A stretch of DNA of 64,000 bases from Campylobacter gastrosuis (GTDB taxonomy: Bacteria > Campylobacterota > Campylobacteria > Campylobacterales > Campylobacteraceae). Below are positions 16,967-26,313 of the stretch, piece after piece. The stretch lies in assembly GCF_030249845.1 (NCBI RefSeq), contig NZ_JANURM010000001.1:209364-273363 (forward strand). The letters run 5' to 3'. Each line of letters starts with the position of its first letter. The stretch's first letter is position 1. Both the position numbers and the translations under genes were made by a program. The notes beneath the pieces are model-generated. The model ran no database searches, was not told where the DNA came from, and saw only the letters and a program-made list of their open reading frames with translations.

Positions 16967-18151
16967 CTAAAAGTTTGCCTTAATCTCTTTTATAATGCGA
17001 GTGGTCGCTGTTTTTATAATCTCTGGCTTTGTGGCTAAATTTATGCGGATAAAGCCCTTAGCGTTTTTGCCAAACCATTCGCCATAATCAATGGCTAAAC
17101 CGCAACGCCTTTGCATAAAATCCTTTGTGTCCTTTGTGTATGGATTTAAATCAAGCCACGCTAAATAGGTGCCTTCAAGTGGTGCGATGAAAATTTCAAT
17201 ATTTTCGTTTTTAAAGCTCTCTGTTAAAATTTCGTAGTTAAAATTAATTGTAACTTTTAAGCTTTCAAGCCATTTTTTGCCGTATTTATAGCCAAAAGTA
17301 GCGGCTATCACGCCTAAAATGCTAGTTTCAGTTTGATGAAATCTTTTTGCCATTTCATCGTAAATTTTGGCTAGTTTTTCGTTTTTAAAAATCGTAACGG
17401 AGTGTAGCAAACAGGCTAGGTTAAAGGTCTTTGAAGCTGAGGTCATTACGATTAGATTATCGCTAAATTTGCCGTTTTGAACGTTTAAGGCGGAGATAAA
17501 TGGCTTAGAGCTCATCATAAAATCTTGATGAATTTCGTCGCTAATAATTAAGACATTGTGGCGTGTTAAAATTTCAAAAAGCCTTGATAATTCATCATCG
17601 CTCCACACTTTGCCAAGCGGATTGTGAGGCGATGAGTGGATAAAAAGTTTAACATTATTTTGCCTTATTTTTTGCTCAATATCATCAAAATCCAGCTCAT
17701 ATTCGCCGTTTTTTAGCAGGGCTTCTGAGCAGATTAGGTTTCGGTCGTTATCAATGATTGAATTTTTAAACGGATAATAAACCGGTGTGATTATCATCAC
17801 GCTATCGTTTGGCTTTGTAAAGGCGTTTATAGCTAGGTAAATGGCACTTACAACGCCGGTATTAAATCTAATCCACTCTCTTTTTAGCTCTACGCCATAA
17901 TTATCCTTTTGCCACGAAAAAAAGGCGTCAAAATACTCATCGCCAACAAAAGAGTAGCCATAAACTCCGTGATTTACACGCTCATTTAGGGCGTTTGTTA
18001 TCTCGTTTGGGGTTTTAAAATCCATATCAGCAACCCACATACCAAGTAAATTTTCATCGCCAAAACGCCTTTTTAGGGCATCGTGTTTAAGCGAGTTTGT
18101 CCCCTTTCGCTCAACGTAAAATTCTCTTACAAAATCATCAACTAAACTCAT
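16967..18151 (-). CDS. patB: PatB/MalY-type PLP C-S lyase (cystathionine beta-lyase)
   Basis: 394-residue fold-type I PLP enzyme that cleaves cystathionine or similar thioethers to release a thiol, pyruvate and ammonia. PLP Lys is K241 in TSASKTFNLA, with SDEIHQDF (D205) and the HNPLGKVW substrate loop. The N-terminal WVADMDFKTP segment is typical of MalY/PatB. It starts four bases inside the thioredoxin gene, making it the last gene of the iron-uptake operon. A link to thiol supply is possible but inferred. Confidence 0.87.
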   Translation of the reverse strand: MSLVDDFVREFYVERKGTNSLKHDALKRRFGDENLLGMWVADMDFKTPNEITNALNERVNHGVYGYSFVGDEYFDAFFSWQKDNYGVELKREWIRFNTGVVSAIYLAINAFTKPNDSVMIITPVYYPFKNSIIDNDRNLICSEALLKNGEYELDFDDIEQKIRQNNVKLFIHSSPHNPLGKVWSDDELSRLFEILTRHNVLIISDEIHQDFMMSSKPFISALNVQNGKFSDNLIVMTSASKTFNLACLLHSVTIFKNEKLAKIYDEMAKRFHQTETSILGVIAATFGYKYGKKWLESLKVTINFNYEILTESFKNENIEIFIAPLEGTYLAWLDLNPYTKDTKDFMQRRCGLAIDYGEWFGKNAKGFIRINLATKPEIIKTATTRIIKEIKANF

Positions 18152-18636
18152 AAAACAGCTCTTATTTTTGCTTCTAAAACCGATTTTGGCGTGAGTCCGA
18201 TTAGGCGTTCTTTAATCTCTCCATCTTTGTTAAAAATGTAGATTACTGGCACACCCATTACACCGCCGACTGCGTTTGAAAAGTAGTCAATTGAAACCTT
18301 ATCGCTTGTCGTTTTAAATTTGACTTTATGCTCGTTTAAAAGTGCCATATCCTTATCAAAACCCTTGCTTGGGCCAAGGACGCCGATGAAATTTATATCG
18401 TTTTTATAGCTCTCATAAAGTGCGTTTAGGTCTGGAATTTGTGCCTTACAAACCCCACAATCAGCCCCAAAGAAAAATAGTAAATATGGCTTCTCATCAA
18501 TCACAAGGCGCCTATCTTTGGCAAAAAAGTGCGTCTTTATGCCACTATCATCATTTATTGTGATATGGTGCTTTTCGTATTCGTTTAAACAACCGCTAAA
18601 AAGCAGTAAAAATAGCGTAGATAGTAAAATTTTCAT
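18148..18636 (-). CDS. TlpA-like thioredoxin lipoprotein (Cj1664-like)
   Basis: 162 residues. Signal peptide with lipobox FSGC (Cys16) places it at a periplasmic membrane face. Thioredoxin fold with active site CGVC (C60, C63) after YLLFFFGAD, and the cis-Pro loop GVMGVPVIY. Gene order matches C. jejuni Cj1658-Cj1664, where a thioredoxin accompanies the P19 iron system. It probably keeps cysteines of the DUF2318 protein reduced, which is an inference. It overlaps the ATPase gene by four bases. Confidence 0.87.
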   Translation of the reverse strand: MKILLSTLFLLLFSGCLNEYEKHHITINDDSGIKTHFFAKDRRLVIDEKPYLLFFFGADCGVCKAQIPDLNALYESYKNDINFIGVLGPSKGFDKDMALLNEHKVKFKTTSDKVSIDYFSNAVGGVMGVPVIYIFNKDGEIKERLIGLTPKSVLEAKIRAVL

Positions 18637-19298
18637 CTTTGTATCTCTTTGATTTTTTCAAGTTTGCCGTGTCTTAAAAACACGATTTTATCGCCGTATT
18701 CGCCTAGTTCTGGGTTGTGAGTAACAAGCAAAATCGTTTTGCCCTCGCTTTTTAGCTTGCAAAACAGATCAAGTATGATTTTCTCATTTGCCTCGTCAAG
18801 GTTGCCAGTTGGCTCATCAGCGATTAAAATTTCAGGGTCGTTTATGAGCGACCTAGCGATACAAAGGCGTTGCTGTTCGCCGCCGCTTAACTGGCTTGGT
18901 TTGTGGTCAAGTCTATGTCCAAGACCTACGGCGATTAGGGCGTTTTTGGCATCGTTTTCATCAACGCTGCTGTGATAATACTGCGATATCATCACGTTTT
19001 CAAGGGCATTTAGATATGGAATTAGGTGAAATTGCTGAAAAATTAGCCCTATCTTTTCACGGCGAAATTTTAGCATCTCATCGGCGTTTAAACGACTTGC
19101 ATCATCGCCACCGACTAAATACGAACCGCTCGTTGGCAAATCCATTAAAGATAGGATATTTACAAGCGTGCTTTTACCGCTGCCACTTGGACCCATTACG
19201 CTGACCCACTCGCCCTTTTTTACTTCAAAATTTATATCATCAAGCGCCTTTACTTCGCCAAAGTGTTTTGATAAATTTTTAACTTCAATAGCCTTCAT
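18633..19298 (-). CDS. MacB/LolD-type ABC transporter ATPase (Cj1663-like)
   Basis: 221 residues: Walker A GPSGSGKST (36-44), Q loop IGLIFQQF, signature LSGGEQQR, Walker B ILIADEPTGNLD and the His switch LLVTHN. Full ABC domain without fused membrane region. It overlaps the permease gene end by one base and presumably energises the two FtsX/MacB-type permeases next to it within the P19 iron operon. Confidence 0.92.
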   Translation of the reverse strand: MKAIEVKNLSKHFGEVKALDDINFEVKKGEWVSVMGPSGSGKSTLVNILSLMDLPTSGSYLVGGDDASRLNADEMLKFRREKIGLIFQQFHLIPYLNALENVMISQYYHSSVDENDAKNALIAVGLGHRLDHKPSQLSGGEQQRLCIARSLINDPEILIADEPTGNLDEANEKIILDLFCKLKSEGKTILLVTHNPELGEYGDKIVFLRHGKLEKIKEIQR

Positions 19299-20437
19299 TA
19301 CTCTCCCCTTAAAATTTCTGCCATATTGTTTTTTAACGCCCTTTTTATCGGATAAAACGCCGCAATGGCTGCAAAAATGAGCGATAAAATCATAGCGATA
19401 AAAATGCTTAAAATTCTAAAATCAATGGCTGATTTAAACACGGCATAGCCGATAAATTGAGCCAAAACATAGCCTAAAATAGCACCAATTAAAGCCGATA
19501 AAAATGCGACGCTAAATGTCTCAAATCCAAATAAATTTACGATATTTTTTTTACTAGCCCCAATGGCTCTAAGCAGGGCAATCTCACGTGAGCGTGAGAG
19601 CAAAATCGCCGAAAGCGTGGTATTTACGCACATTGAGGTAATTAGCAAGATTACGAGCGAAATGATAGCCATTAGCAACTTTATCTTATCTAAGATAAGT
19701 CCTTCGGTCTTTGAAATTTTTGCCACTGGTTTGGCTGAAATTTCAGCCGTGCTAATCTGCTTAGCATAATTATTTATCTCATCAAACGAGCCTAAAACAA
19801 CGGCTTCGGCGTAGTTTATCAGATCTTGCTTGCCTGCTATTTTTTGGGCTAAATTTAAAGATACGATTAAAAGTGCATCCTCCTTATCGCCACTGGCAAC
19901 AATGCCCTTAATTTTTACCTTTTCGCCCTTGTTTGCTCCAATTGCTCTTATCTCTATCGTATCGCCTACTTTAAAGCCAGTTTGCTTTGCTAAATCAACG
20001 CCGATTAGGACGTTTTTATCATCAAAATCAAGGTTAATTAACGCACCATCTCTTAAATCCAAAAATGGCTTAACTACCTTTAAATCGCTAAATTTTACGC
20101 CCATTAAAATGGCGTTTGTTGGTCCGATATTTGCCTGAGTAAATATGTAACCACTGCTGCCTAGCAGGTTTTTGCTTGGAATTTTAAGGCTAAGTGCTTC
20201 AAAATCGCTCTGGCTAATGTAGTCATTTTCGCTCATATTTGCTGGGGCAAAGATCATATTTGCGCCGTAAGTTTTTAGCTCACGAGAGACCTTTTGGTCA
20301 ATGTCAAGATAGACATTTACAAACGCCGAGCAAACAGCTGAGCCAAGCAGGATTGAAATGGCTATTACAAAAACTCTTGATGAGCCGTTTTTTAGGCTTT
20401 TAAAAATGGTGTTTAGAAAGAATTTATTTGCGGTCAT
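19298..20437 (-). CDS. MacB/FtsX-type ABC permease (Cj1662-like)
   Basis: 379 residues with the FtsX-family layout. One N-terminal helix (about 20-40) is followed by a large periplasmic MacB_PCD domain, then three C-terminal helices (about 255-280, 305-330 and 340-365). The conserved SREIALLRAIGASKKNI segment is visible before the second helix. Its start overlaps the end of the neighbouring permease by 14 bases. It pairs with that second permease as a heterodimer by inference. Confidence 0.88.
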   Translation of the reverse strand: MTANKFFLNTIFKSLKNGSSRVFVIAISILLGSAVCSAFVNVYLDIDQKVSRELKTYGANMIFAPANMSENDYISQSDFEALSLKIPSKNLLGSSGYIFTQANIGPTNAILMGVKFSDLKVVKPFLDLRDGALINLDFDDKNVLIGVDLAKQTGFKVGDTIEIRAIGANKGEKVKIKGIVASGDKEDALLIVSLNLAQKIAGKQDLINYAEAVVLGSFDEINNYAKQISTAEISAKPVAKISKTEGLILDKIKLLMAIISLVILLITSMCVNTTLSAILLSRSREIALLRAIGASKKNIVNLFGFETFSVAFLSALIGAILGYVLAQFIGYAVFKSAIDFRILSIFIAMILSLIFAAIAAFYPIKRALKNNMAEILRGE

Positions 20438-21713
20438 AAAGCACCTCGGCTGGGAGTAGTTTTATTAGGCTTCTCATAGGTAAAAGTGAGCCTAAAATTG
20501 AGATTAAAAGTGCAAACGCAATGGATAAAGGCAAAACAATCCACGCAATGCCAATGCCGTGAGAGAATATACTAAATGCCACGCCGTAGCTTAAAGCGTA
20601 TCCTAAAAATGCCCCAACGACACCAGAAATAAGTGCGACAACAAGGCTCTCACTAGCAAAGAGTGCGTAAATTTCAATATTACTAGCCCCAAGTGCCTTT
20701 AAAAGTCCGATTTGCTTTTTTCGGCGATGAATTTCGCTTGTCATTAATGATGTAATACCAATGGCTGAAACGACAAGGGCGATCACGCTAACAATACCCA
20801 TTAGGCTCTGAATTTTCTTTACGATATTGCTCTCAGCCTCGCTTACTTGAAGGCTTGGCTTTGCCCAAACACCAGCAAAATCCTCTTCAATTTGATACGC
20901 AATTGAGCTTACATAAGCCGAGCAATACCACTTATCATACTCAATGCTGTTTAGCTCATCTAAATTTCGCCTAGCTTTAAGCGAGAGGTCATTTTCAGGG
21001 ATTGTCATCGCTGAAACTTCGGCTTTTTCAAACTCACCAGCCCTGTTTGCTAAAATTTGAGCCATTTTTAGCGAGGCGACTATCTTTTGGCTCTCATCGT
21101 TTGAGCCGTTTAAAATTCCAACCACCTTTGCCTTTAAAGTGGCATTTGGCGTTTTTAGCTCTAAAATATCGCCAAGCTTGAAATTTTCACGCTTTGCAAG
21201 GGCTTCGCCGATTAAAATTTCATCAACGCTGTCATCTTTAACCCACTCGCCACTAACGCCCCAAAATCCAAATAATCTCTTAACGCCGCTGCTAAACTCT
21301 GGCTCATCTTTTACGCCTAAATTTTTATCAAAATACGTCCCAAGAAGTGAAATTTCTTTGTTGTTAACGCTAACTTTTACGCTTAAAAATGGAGCGATTG
21401 CTACGATATTATTTCGCCAAAATATCTCTTTGATTTTGTGAAGTTTGTCCTCTGGCAAGAAATTTTGCGATTTTAATGGCGTGAAATTTTTACCCTCAAT
21501 CTCAACGCTAAGGCTCTCGCCACGAGGCAAAACCACGATATTTGAGCCATAGCTTCTAAGTTCGCTTGAAACTTCATCGCCGATTTTTAGCGTGATATTT
21601 AGCATACAAGAGATTAGGATTGTAGCTAGGCTAATCGTGATAAATGCCATAAACTTTTGCGTTTTTTGTCCATAAAGCGAGTTTTTTATCATTAAAATTT
21701 GCATATTTTTCAT
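20424..21713 (-). CDS. MacB/FtsX-type ABC permease (Cj1661-like)
   Basis: 429 residues with the same architecture as the neighbouring permease: helix at about 22-44, periplasmic domain, and three C-terminal helices. The conserved KKQIGLLKALGASNIEIYALF segment lies before the last helices. It overlaps the DUF2318 gene by four bases. In C. jejuni the equivalent genes are iron-regulated together with p19 (recalled knowledge). Confidence 0.88.
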   Translation of the reverse strand: MKNMQILMIKNSLYGQKTQKFMAFITISLATILISCMLNITLKIGDEVSSELRSYGSNIVVLPRGESLSVEIEGKNFTPLKSQNFLPEDKLHKIKEIFWRNNIVAIAPFLSVKVSVNNKEISLLGTYFDKNLGVKDEPEFSSGVKRLFGFWGVSGEWVKDDSVDEILIGEALAKRENFKLGDILELKTPNATLKAKVVGILNGSNDESQKIVASLKMAQILANRAGEFEKAEVSAMTIPENDLSLKARRNLDELNSIEYDKWYCSAYVSSIAYQIEEDFAGVWAKPSLQVSEAESNIVKKIQSLMGIVSVIALVVSAIGITSLMTSEIHRRKKQIGLLKALGASNIEIYALFASESLVVALISGVVGAFLGYALSYGVAFSIFSHGIGIAWIVLPLSIAFALLISILGSLLPMRSLIKLLPAEVLYDRK

Positions 21714-23077
21714 TTTAAAGTCCCGTTTATATCTACGTATTTTGAGGCGTTTGCTTCAAACTCGGCTAAATTTTGATTATTTTCAAAAAAGTATAGTTTG
21801 CCGTAATACAGATACGATTTTGCTTCAAGGTTGCTTACTTTTTTACGGCTAACTGGGTCAAGCACCATTTTTTCAACCACCTTTGAGAAGAAATTTGCAC
21901 CATTTGCTATGGTTTCTTGCTTGATTTTTATATTTTTGCCATCAAAGATAAAATCCATTGGGATTGGATTACACCCGCCCTCTTTGCCGACAGAAGGCAA
22001 GAAAATTCGCACATTGCACGAGATACAAATTAACTCATCGCCCTTTTTAACATAACCCATATCGCCACAAATCATACAAGCATCAAAAACGGCAACTGGC
22101 GATAGGCGGTCAGCAAAGCGGTTAAGCAAGAAAAATCTGACCTCTTTGCCCTCATCTGTGATATAGGCATAGCGATGAAGGTTGTTATCTAGCAGGGCGT
22201 TTGCGTCAAAGACAAACTCGCCATTTACTGGCTCAATAATCTTAGCATCATCAATTTGTGGCGGTCTTGAAGCGTATAAATCGTAGTAAAGCAAGAACGC
22301 TAAATTTATAAAAATGGCTAAAAATGTGAGTTTTACTAGGTTTAAAACCCTTGAAATTTTTGCCATATTTATGCGAAATTTTATGTGATTTTGCTCGGTT
22401 TTTGCAAAAAATTTAGGGCGTTTTACAAGGCAGATAACGCACAAAACGGCAAGTAAAAATAGGTAAAAATATACAGCAAAACTGCTTGCATAAATCCCTT
22501 TTGCCACGATTGATAATGCCCACGGATAGGTTTTAATTAACCCAGCTCTCATCATTTCAAGCGTGGTAGAAAATAGGCTTTGTAAGATTAGCGTGATGAT
22601 TGTTAGGGCGTTAAAAAATATAGCCATTTTTGGCGAGATTAGTGCGTTTAGATTAAAGACTAAAAAGTATAAAACGATTAGTAAAAAAGCAGCAAGCAGT
22701 AATAAAAATAGGCTAATAATTGATGTCGTATCTAAAAGTTCGCCTGAAAATACGGCAAATAATGCGCTAAATGAGCCGTAACTTACGCCAAAGGCAGTGG
22801 CTAAGATAAAAAAGCTTATCAATTTTGGTAGTTTAAATTTAAGTGCTAAAACAAGCGGAGATAGGGCTAAAAATAGCAAACAAATAGTGTCAAAAGCGAG
22901 TTTTATCGTGCTGTCAATGAGTAAATTTCTAGCCGTTTTAAAGATAAAAAATCCTAAAAAAATGCCGATGAAAATTGATAAAGATATGGATTTTAGCTCA
23001 TCTTTTTTGGTATTTAAACTAGCAAAAATGATAAATGGTATAAAAATAAAAGCCACTTGATAAAAGTAAATAGACAT
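21710..23077 (-). CDS. DUF2318 Cys-rich membrane protein (Cj1660-like)
   Basis: 455 residues. About eight N-terminal membrane helices (residues 1-270) are followed by a roughly 170-residue external DUF2318 domain. The latter has CMICG at the start, CISC shortly after and GGCNPIPMDF, an arrangement suited to binding iron or an Fe-S centre. In the P19/FetMP-like systems this protein accompanies FTR1. A hairpin lies between it and p19. It overlaps the first permease gene. Confidence 0.85.
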   Translation of the reverse strand: MSIYFYQVAFIFIPFIIFASLNTKKDELKSISLSIFIGIFLGFFIFKTARNLLIDSTIKLAFDTICLLFLALSPLVLALKFKLPKLISFFILATAFGVSYGSFSALFAVFSGELLDTTSIISLFLLLLAAFLLIVLYFLVFNLNALISPKMAIFFNALTIITLILQSLFSTTLEMMRAGLIKTYPWALSIVAKGIYASSFAVYFYLFLLAVLCVICLVKRPKFFAKTEQNHIKFRINMAKISRVLNLVKLTFLAIFINLAFLLYYDLYASRPPQIDDAKIIEPVNGEFVFDANALLDNNLHRYAYITDEGKEVRFFLLNRFADRLSPVAVFDACMICGDMGYVKKGDELICISCNVRIFLPSVGKEGGCNPIPMDFIFDGKNIKIKQETIANGANFFSKVVEKMVLDPVSRKKVSNLEAKSYLYYGKLYFFENNQNLAEFEANASKYVDINGTLK

Positions 23078-23098
23078 AAAAAACCTTAAAATTTAGAT

Positions 23099-23127
23099 TT
23101 TTGGGTGAAAAATCACCCAAAATTTTT
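23099..23127. terminator. Intra-operon hairpin after p19
   Basis: Nine-base stem TTTTGGGTG / CACCCAAAA with loop AAAAAT. On the transcribed (minus) strand it follows the p19 stop but has no clean U-run, so it may be an attenuator or RNA-stabilising end that lowers readthrough into the DUF2318 gene. Confidence 0.55.
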
Positions 23128-23647
23128 ATTTAACTGGACCGCCAGTCCATTGAAATGTGTAGGTCGTTGTAAATGGCTCAAACCACTTGCCAACGCCAGT
23201 GTCTTTATCGGCGTGGCGACCAAAGCCTTGTGTTTCTGGGCTTTCAATGTTAAATTTTACTTCGTAGTTACCCACGCCAGTGTCCATTTTCACGTTTGCG
23301 CCGTAGTGCGGGCCATCTTGTGCCACCATTGGCATAAATGTGCCTTTTTTAGTTTTGCCGTTGTCTAAATTTTTAAGCTCGTAGCTTACTTTTAGATATG
23401 GTATCCACTCGCCCTCGCCAAAGCCGTTTTTGTTGCCTTCAAGTGCGTGAATATCAGCTTCTAAGTGAATATCGGCTAGGCTTGGCGCTAAGTCAATGCC
23501 CTTTGGCTCCATATCAATTGGCTGCAAATAAACAGCAGCGATCTCCATACCATTTATCTCAACAGGCTCTCCTATTGGATACTCACCAGCCACTAAGGCA
23601 CTGCTAATAAGGCTTAACGCCAAGGCTGAACCTAAAATTTTTTTCAT
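23126..23647 (-). CDS. p19: Periplasmic iron-uptake protein P19
   Basis: 173 residues with a 20-residue signal peptide (SLISSALVAG), exported to the periplasm. P19/FetP proteins are copper-binding dimers that support FTR1-type iron uptake. Visible ligand-rich parts are EVN-G-MEIAAVYLQPIDMEP, HLEADIHALEGN and DGPHYGAN. It lies 13 bases after the FTR1 gene and has a strong SD (AAAGGAG). Probably Fur-controlled from the promoter before FTR1. Confidence 0.95.
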   Translation of the reverse strand: MKKILGSALALSLISSALVAGEYPIGEPVEINGMEIAAVYLQPIDMEPKGIDLAPSLADIHLEADIHALEGNKNGFGEGEWIPYLKVSYELKNLDNGKTKKGTFMPMVAQDGPHYGANVKMDTGVGNYEVKFNIESPETQGFGRHADKDTGVGKWFEPFTTTYTFQWTGGPVK

Positions 23648-23660
23648 TTTTTCTCCTTTA

Positions 23661-25601
23661 TTAAGATTGTTTTTGTTTTGATTTCATTATTAAAACGCCA
23701 ATTACTAGGGCTAAAATCATTAAAATTTGTGGCACAAGGCTCTCATAATATGGCTGTAAGCCAAACCAGCTACCAGCCCACTCTGGGAATTTAAGCCCTT
23801 CAATTGTCGTTGGGATAAAAATTTTACCCTCAACAAGCTCCATAACGCCCTTGCCGACAAAGACAATTGACATATAAAAAATAATGGCTGAGGTGAATAA
23901 GAAAAATGGCTTGATTGGAATTTTAATAGCAAAAATTTTAAATATGTAATAAACAACTAAAAGCACCACTAATCCCACGCCAAAACCAGTGGCTATCATC
24001 GTGTGTCCAAGTGCGTTTTTAGCGTCAAAAATGAGTGCTTGATAAAATAGCACCGTTTCAGCACCCTCTCTAAATACAGCTAAAAACACCGTCCACCAAA
24101 GCGCGGTGGCTGAATTTGATGAAATGCTCTCATTTACCTGATTTTTAATATACTCGCTCCACTTTTTAGCGCCAGCATTTGAAAGTAACCAAAAGCCAAC
24201 ATAAAACAGCAAGCCAACGGCAACAAGCATAGTAATGCCCTCCATTAGCTCACGCTTTTGCCCAGCGGCACTGCCAAAGATGACATTCATAATCCACGCC
24301 ATAACAAAGCTTAAAATCACAGCCACGCCAACAGAGCTATAAACGACGCGTCCCATTTTTGAGGCGTTGCCAGTCTTTAAAAGATAGGCGACAACGGCAG
24401 CGACGATGATTAGTGCCTCAAAGCCCTCTCTTAAAATAATCGTAAGCGACCAGATAAATAAAGCCCAAGGTGAGCTTTCAGAGCTTGTCTTTTCAAGTGC
24501 GGTTAAAAGCTGTGAATTTAGCGTATCCATAGCCGTTTTAATGGTATTTTCATCTTTGTTTGACTTCATTAGGGCGACGATTTGGCTAAATGTGCCCTCA
24601 ATTGCCGTCTTTAAATTTACATCAATTGCGCCGACTTTATTCTCCATACCGCTGGCTTCAAACTCATCAAAATAGATATCCTGAGCGTTACTCATCGCCT
24701 TATCAACCTTGCCGTTTTTGTAAATTTCAAGCACGTTTTGCATTTTTTGATTGATATTTGCCACCACTTGGCTAAAATCAGCACCGCTCTCATCGCTATC
24801 ATCATCTAAAATTTCAGCTGGCAGCTCCACCTTTGCCACGCTTACGCTATCACTTGGTAGCTTGTTAGCAGCGTCATAAATGGCAAGTGTGACGGCGTTA
24901 AGCTTGGCTTTAAAGTCATCTTTGCTAAGTCCGTTTTTAATGCCACTTATGGCTTCGCTCATCTTCCGCTGAATATCGCCATCAATGCTCTGACCTTTGT
25001 CTAAAAACTGGCGGATGGCAATCTCAAATTTTGTATTTCTGTAATGGATAAATTTTGCGTCTTCAATAAATTTTCTAGCAGCGGCTAAATCGCCATTTTC
25101 ATAGCTATTTATGGCGTTTTCTAGGCTGGTTTTAATGCTAGTAAATACAAATCTCCACTCTTTTGAGAATTTGCTTGTATCAAAATCACTTGGAGTATTT
25201 TGTGGTGTCTCTGAATACTCGCCAACAAGCCTGTGTCCGCCTAAAATTTTTGGCAAAACTTCGTTTATTTCGGCGTTTAGCTTATCAATTCTCTCTTTTA
25301 TCTGCTCTGGCGTTTCGTTTGCTTTTATGGCTTTTCTAATTTGCCCAAACTGCTTTTCAAGTGCGTAAGCCTTTTTGGCTGAGATATTTATCCTAATGGC
25401 ACTCTCAATGTCCTCAAATAGCCCAAAATAGGCGTTTTGCGTATCCATAACGGCTTTTTGTGTGTTGCCATTTTGATACTCAACTAAGACATTATCAAAA
25501 GCGATTTTGATATCTTTTACTATTTTTTCGTAATCTTTTTCGTTTGCAAAAAGCATAAACGGCAGTAAAAACAAAAGTAAGAAAATTCGTAAATTTCTCA
25601 T
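23661..25601 (-). CDS. FTR1-family iron permease with large periplasmic domain (Cj1658-like)
   Basis: 646 residues. Signal peptide, then about 350 residues of helical periplasmic domain in imperfectly repeated halves (NGNTQKAVMDTQNAYFG... and NGKVDKAMSNAQDIYFD), then seven membrane helices. FTR1 iron-binding motifs REGFE (391-395) and REGAE (511-515) are intact. First gene of the P19 iron operon. A candidate Fur site lies just upstream. The repeat units resemble those of the FetM group. Confidence 0.92.
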   Translation of the reverse strand: MRNLRIFLLLFLLPFMLFANEKDYEKIVKDIKIAFDNVLVEYQNGNTQKAVMDTQNAYFGLFEDIESAIRINISAKKAYALEKQFGQIRKAIKANETPEQIKERIDKLNAEINEVLPKILGGHRLVGEYSETPQNTPSDFDTSKFSKEWRFVFTSIKTSLENAINSYENGDLAAARKFIEDAKFIHYRNTKFEIAIRQFLDKGQSIDGDIQRKMSEAISGIKNGLSKDDFKAKLNAVTLAIYDAANKLPSDSVSVAKVELPAEILDDDSDESGADFSQVVANINQKMQNVLEIYKNGKVDKAMSNAQDIYFDEFEASGMENKVGAIDVNLKTAIEGTFSQIVALMKSNKDENTIKTAMDTLNSQLLTALEKTSSESSPWALFIWSLTIILREGFEALIIVAAVVAYLLKTGNASKMGRVVYSSVGVAVILSFVMAWIMNVIFGSAAGQKRELMEGITMLVAVGLLFYVGFWLLSNAGAKKWSEYIKNQVNESISSNSATALWWTVFLAVFREGAETVLFYQALIFDAKNALGHTMIATGFGVGLVVLLVVYYIFKIFAIKIPIKPFFLFTSAIIFYMSIVFVGKGVMELVEGKIFIPTTIEGLKFPEWAGSWFGLQPYYESLVPQILMILALVIGVLIMKSKQKQS

Positions 25602-25659
25602 AAAAAAGCCTTAAAAGTTAAAATTAAAAGTGGTAATTTAGCAAATAATTGCTTTATAT

Positions 25660-25680
25660 AAAATAAAAACTATTATCAAA
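25660..25680 (-). promoter_or_regulatory. Candidate Fur box/promoter of the iron operon
   Basis: Minus strand reads TTTGATAATAGTTTTTATTT, which contains GATAAT and an AT-rich partial inverted copy, about 60-80 bases upstream of the FTR1 start. It resembles half of a Fur box but is not a clean 19-mer. Confidence 0.3.
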
Positions 25681-25707
25681 AAGAGAGTGATTTTGATTTG
25701 ATGAAGT

Positions 25708-25733
25708 AAAAAGGGGCGTTTAAACCCCTTTTT
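25708..25733 (-). terminator. Terminator of the fdh operon
   Basis: Stem AAAAAGGGG / CCCCTTTTT around an eight-base loop, four bases after the fdhB stop on the minus strand. It separates formate dehydrogenase transcription from the iron operon promoter. Confidence 0.85.
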
Positions 25734-25736
25734 GCC

Positions 25737-26303
25737 TTAAAATTTTAAGGTAGTGTTTGCATTTCGTATCATTACACGTTTGCGATAAACGTTTGAAACT
25801 TCGGTGGCATCGCCAACAAGTAGGGCGTTTGTAGAACAAACAGCAGCACACATTGGCACTTTGCCCTCTGCTATGCGGTTTTGTCCGTAAAGCTCAAATT
25901 CAGCGTGTGAGAATGTCTCTTCTGGGCCTCCTGCACACATTGTGCATTTATCCATTTCGCCTTTAATGCCAAAGGCACCGTCGCGTGGGAATTGTGGCGC
26001 ACCAAAAGGACAAGCATAAAGGCAGTAGCCACAGCCTATGCATTTATTTTTATCGTGAAGGACAATGCCGTCTTCACGGATATAAAAGCACTTTACTGGG
26101 CAAACCTGCTCACAAGGTGCGTCCGTGCAGTGCTGACAAGCAAGTGTGGTGCTTACTTCTTTGCCTAAAACGCCATCATTTAGTGTGATTACCTTTCGGC
26201 GATTTATGCCAACTGGGACTTCGTGAGCCGAGCTACACGCAACCTGACAGGCAAAACAGCTAATGCAACGATTGTTATCTACATAAAATTTCATTCTTGC
26301 CAT
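25737..26303 (-). CDS. fdhB: Formate dehydrogenase iron-sulfur subunit FdhB
   Basis: 188 residues with four ferredoxin-type clusters: CISCFACQVAC, CQHCTDAPCEQVCP, CIGCGYCLYACP and CTMC...CAAVC. It passes electrons from FdhA to the membrane quinone pool. An upstream in-frame ATG at 26330 exists, but the start at 26303 is preferred: AAGGGGG lies eight bases before it and it follows the fdhA stop at 26314. No membrane subunit FdhC follows; the next element is a terminator. Confidence 0.92.
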   Translation of the reverse strand: MARMKFYVDNNRCISCFACQVACSSAHEVPVGINRRKVITLNDGVLGKEVSTTLACQHCTDAPCEQVCPVKCFYIREDGIVLHDKNKCIGCGYCLYACPFGAPQFPRDGAFGIKGEMDKCTMCAGGPEETFSHAEFELYGQNRIAEGKVPMCAAVCSTNALLVGDATEVSNVYRKRVMIRNANTTLKF

Positions 26304-26313
26304 TTTTACCCCC

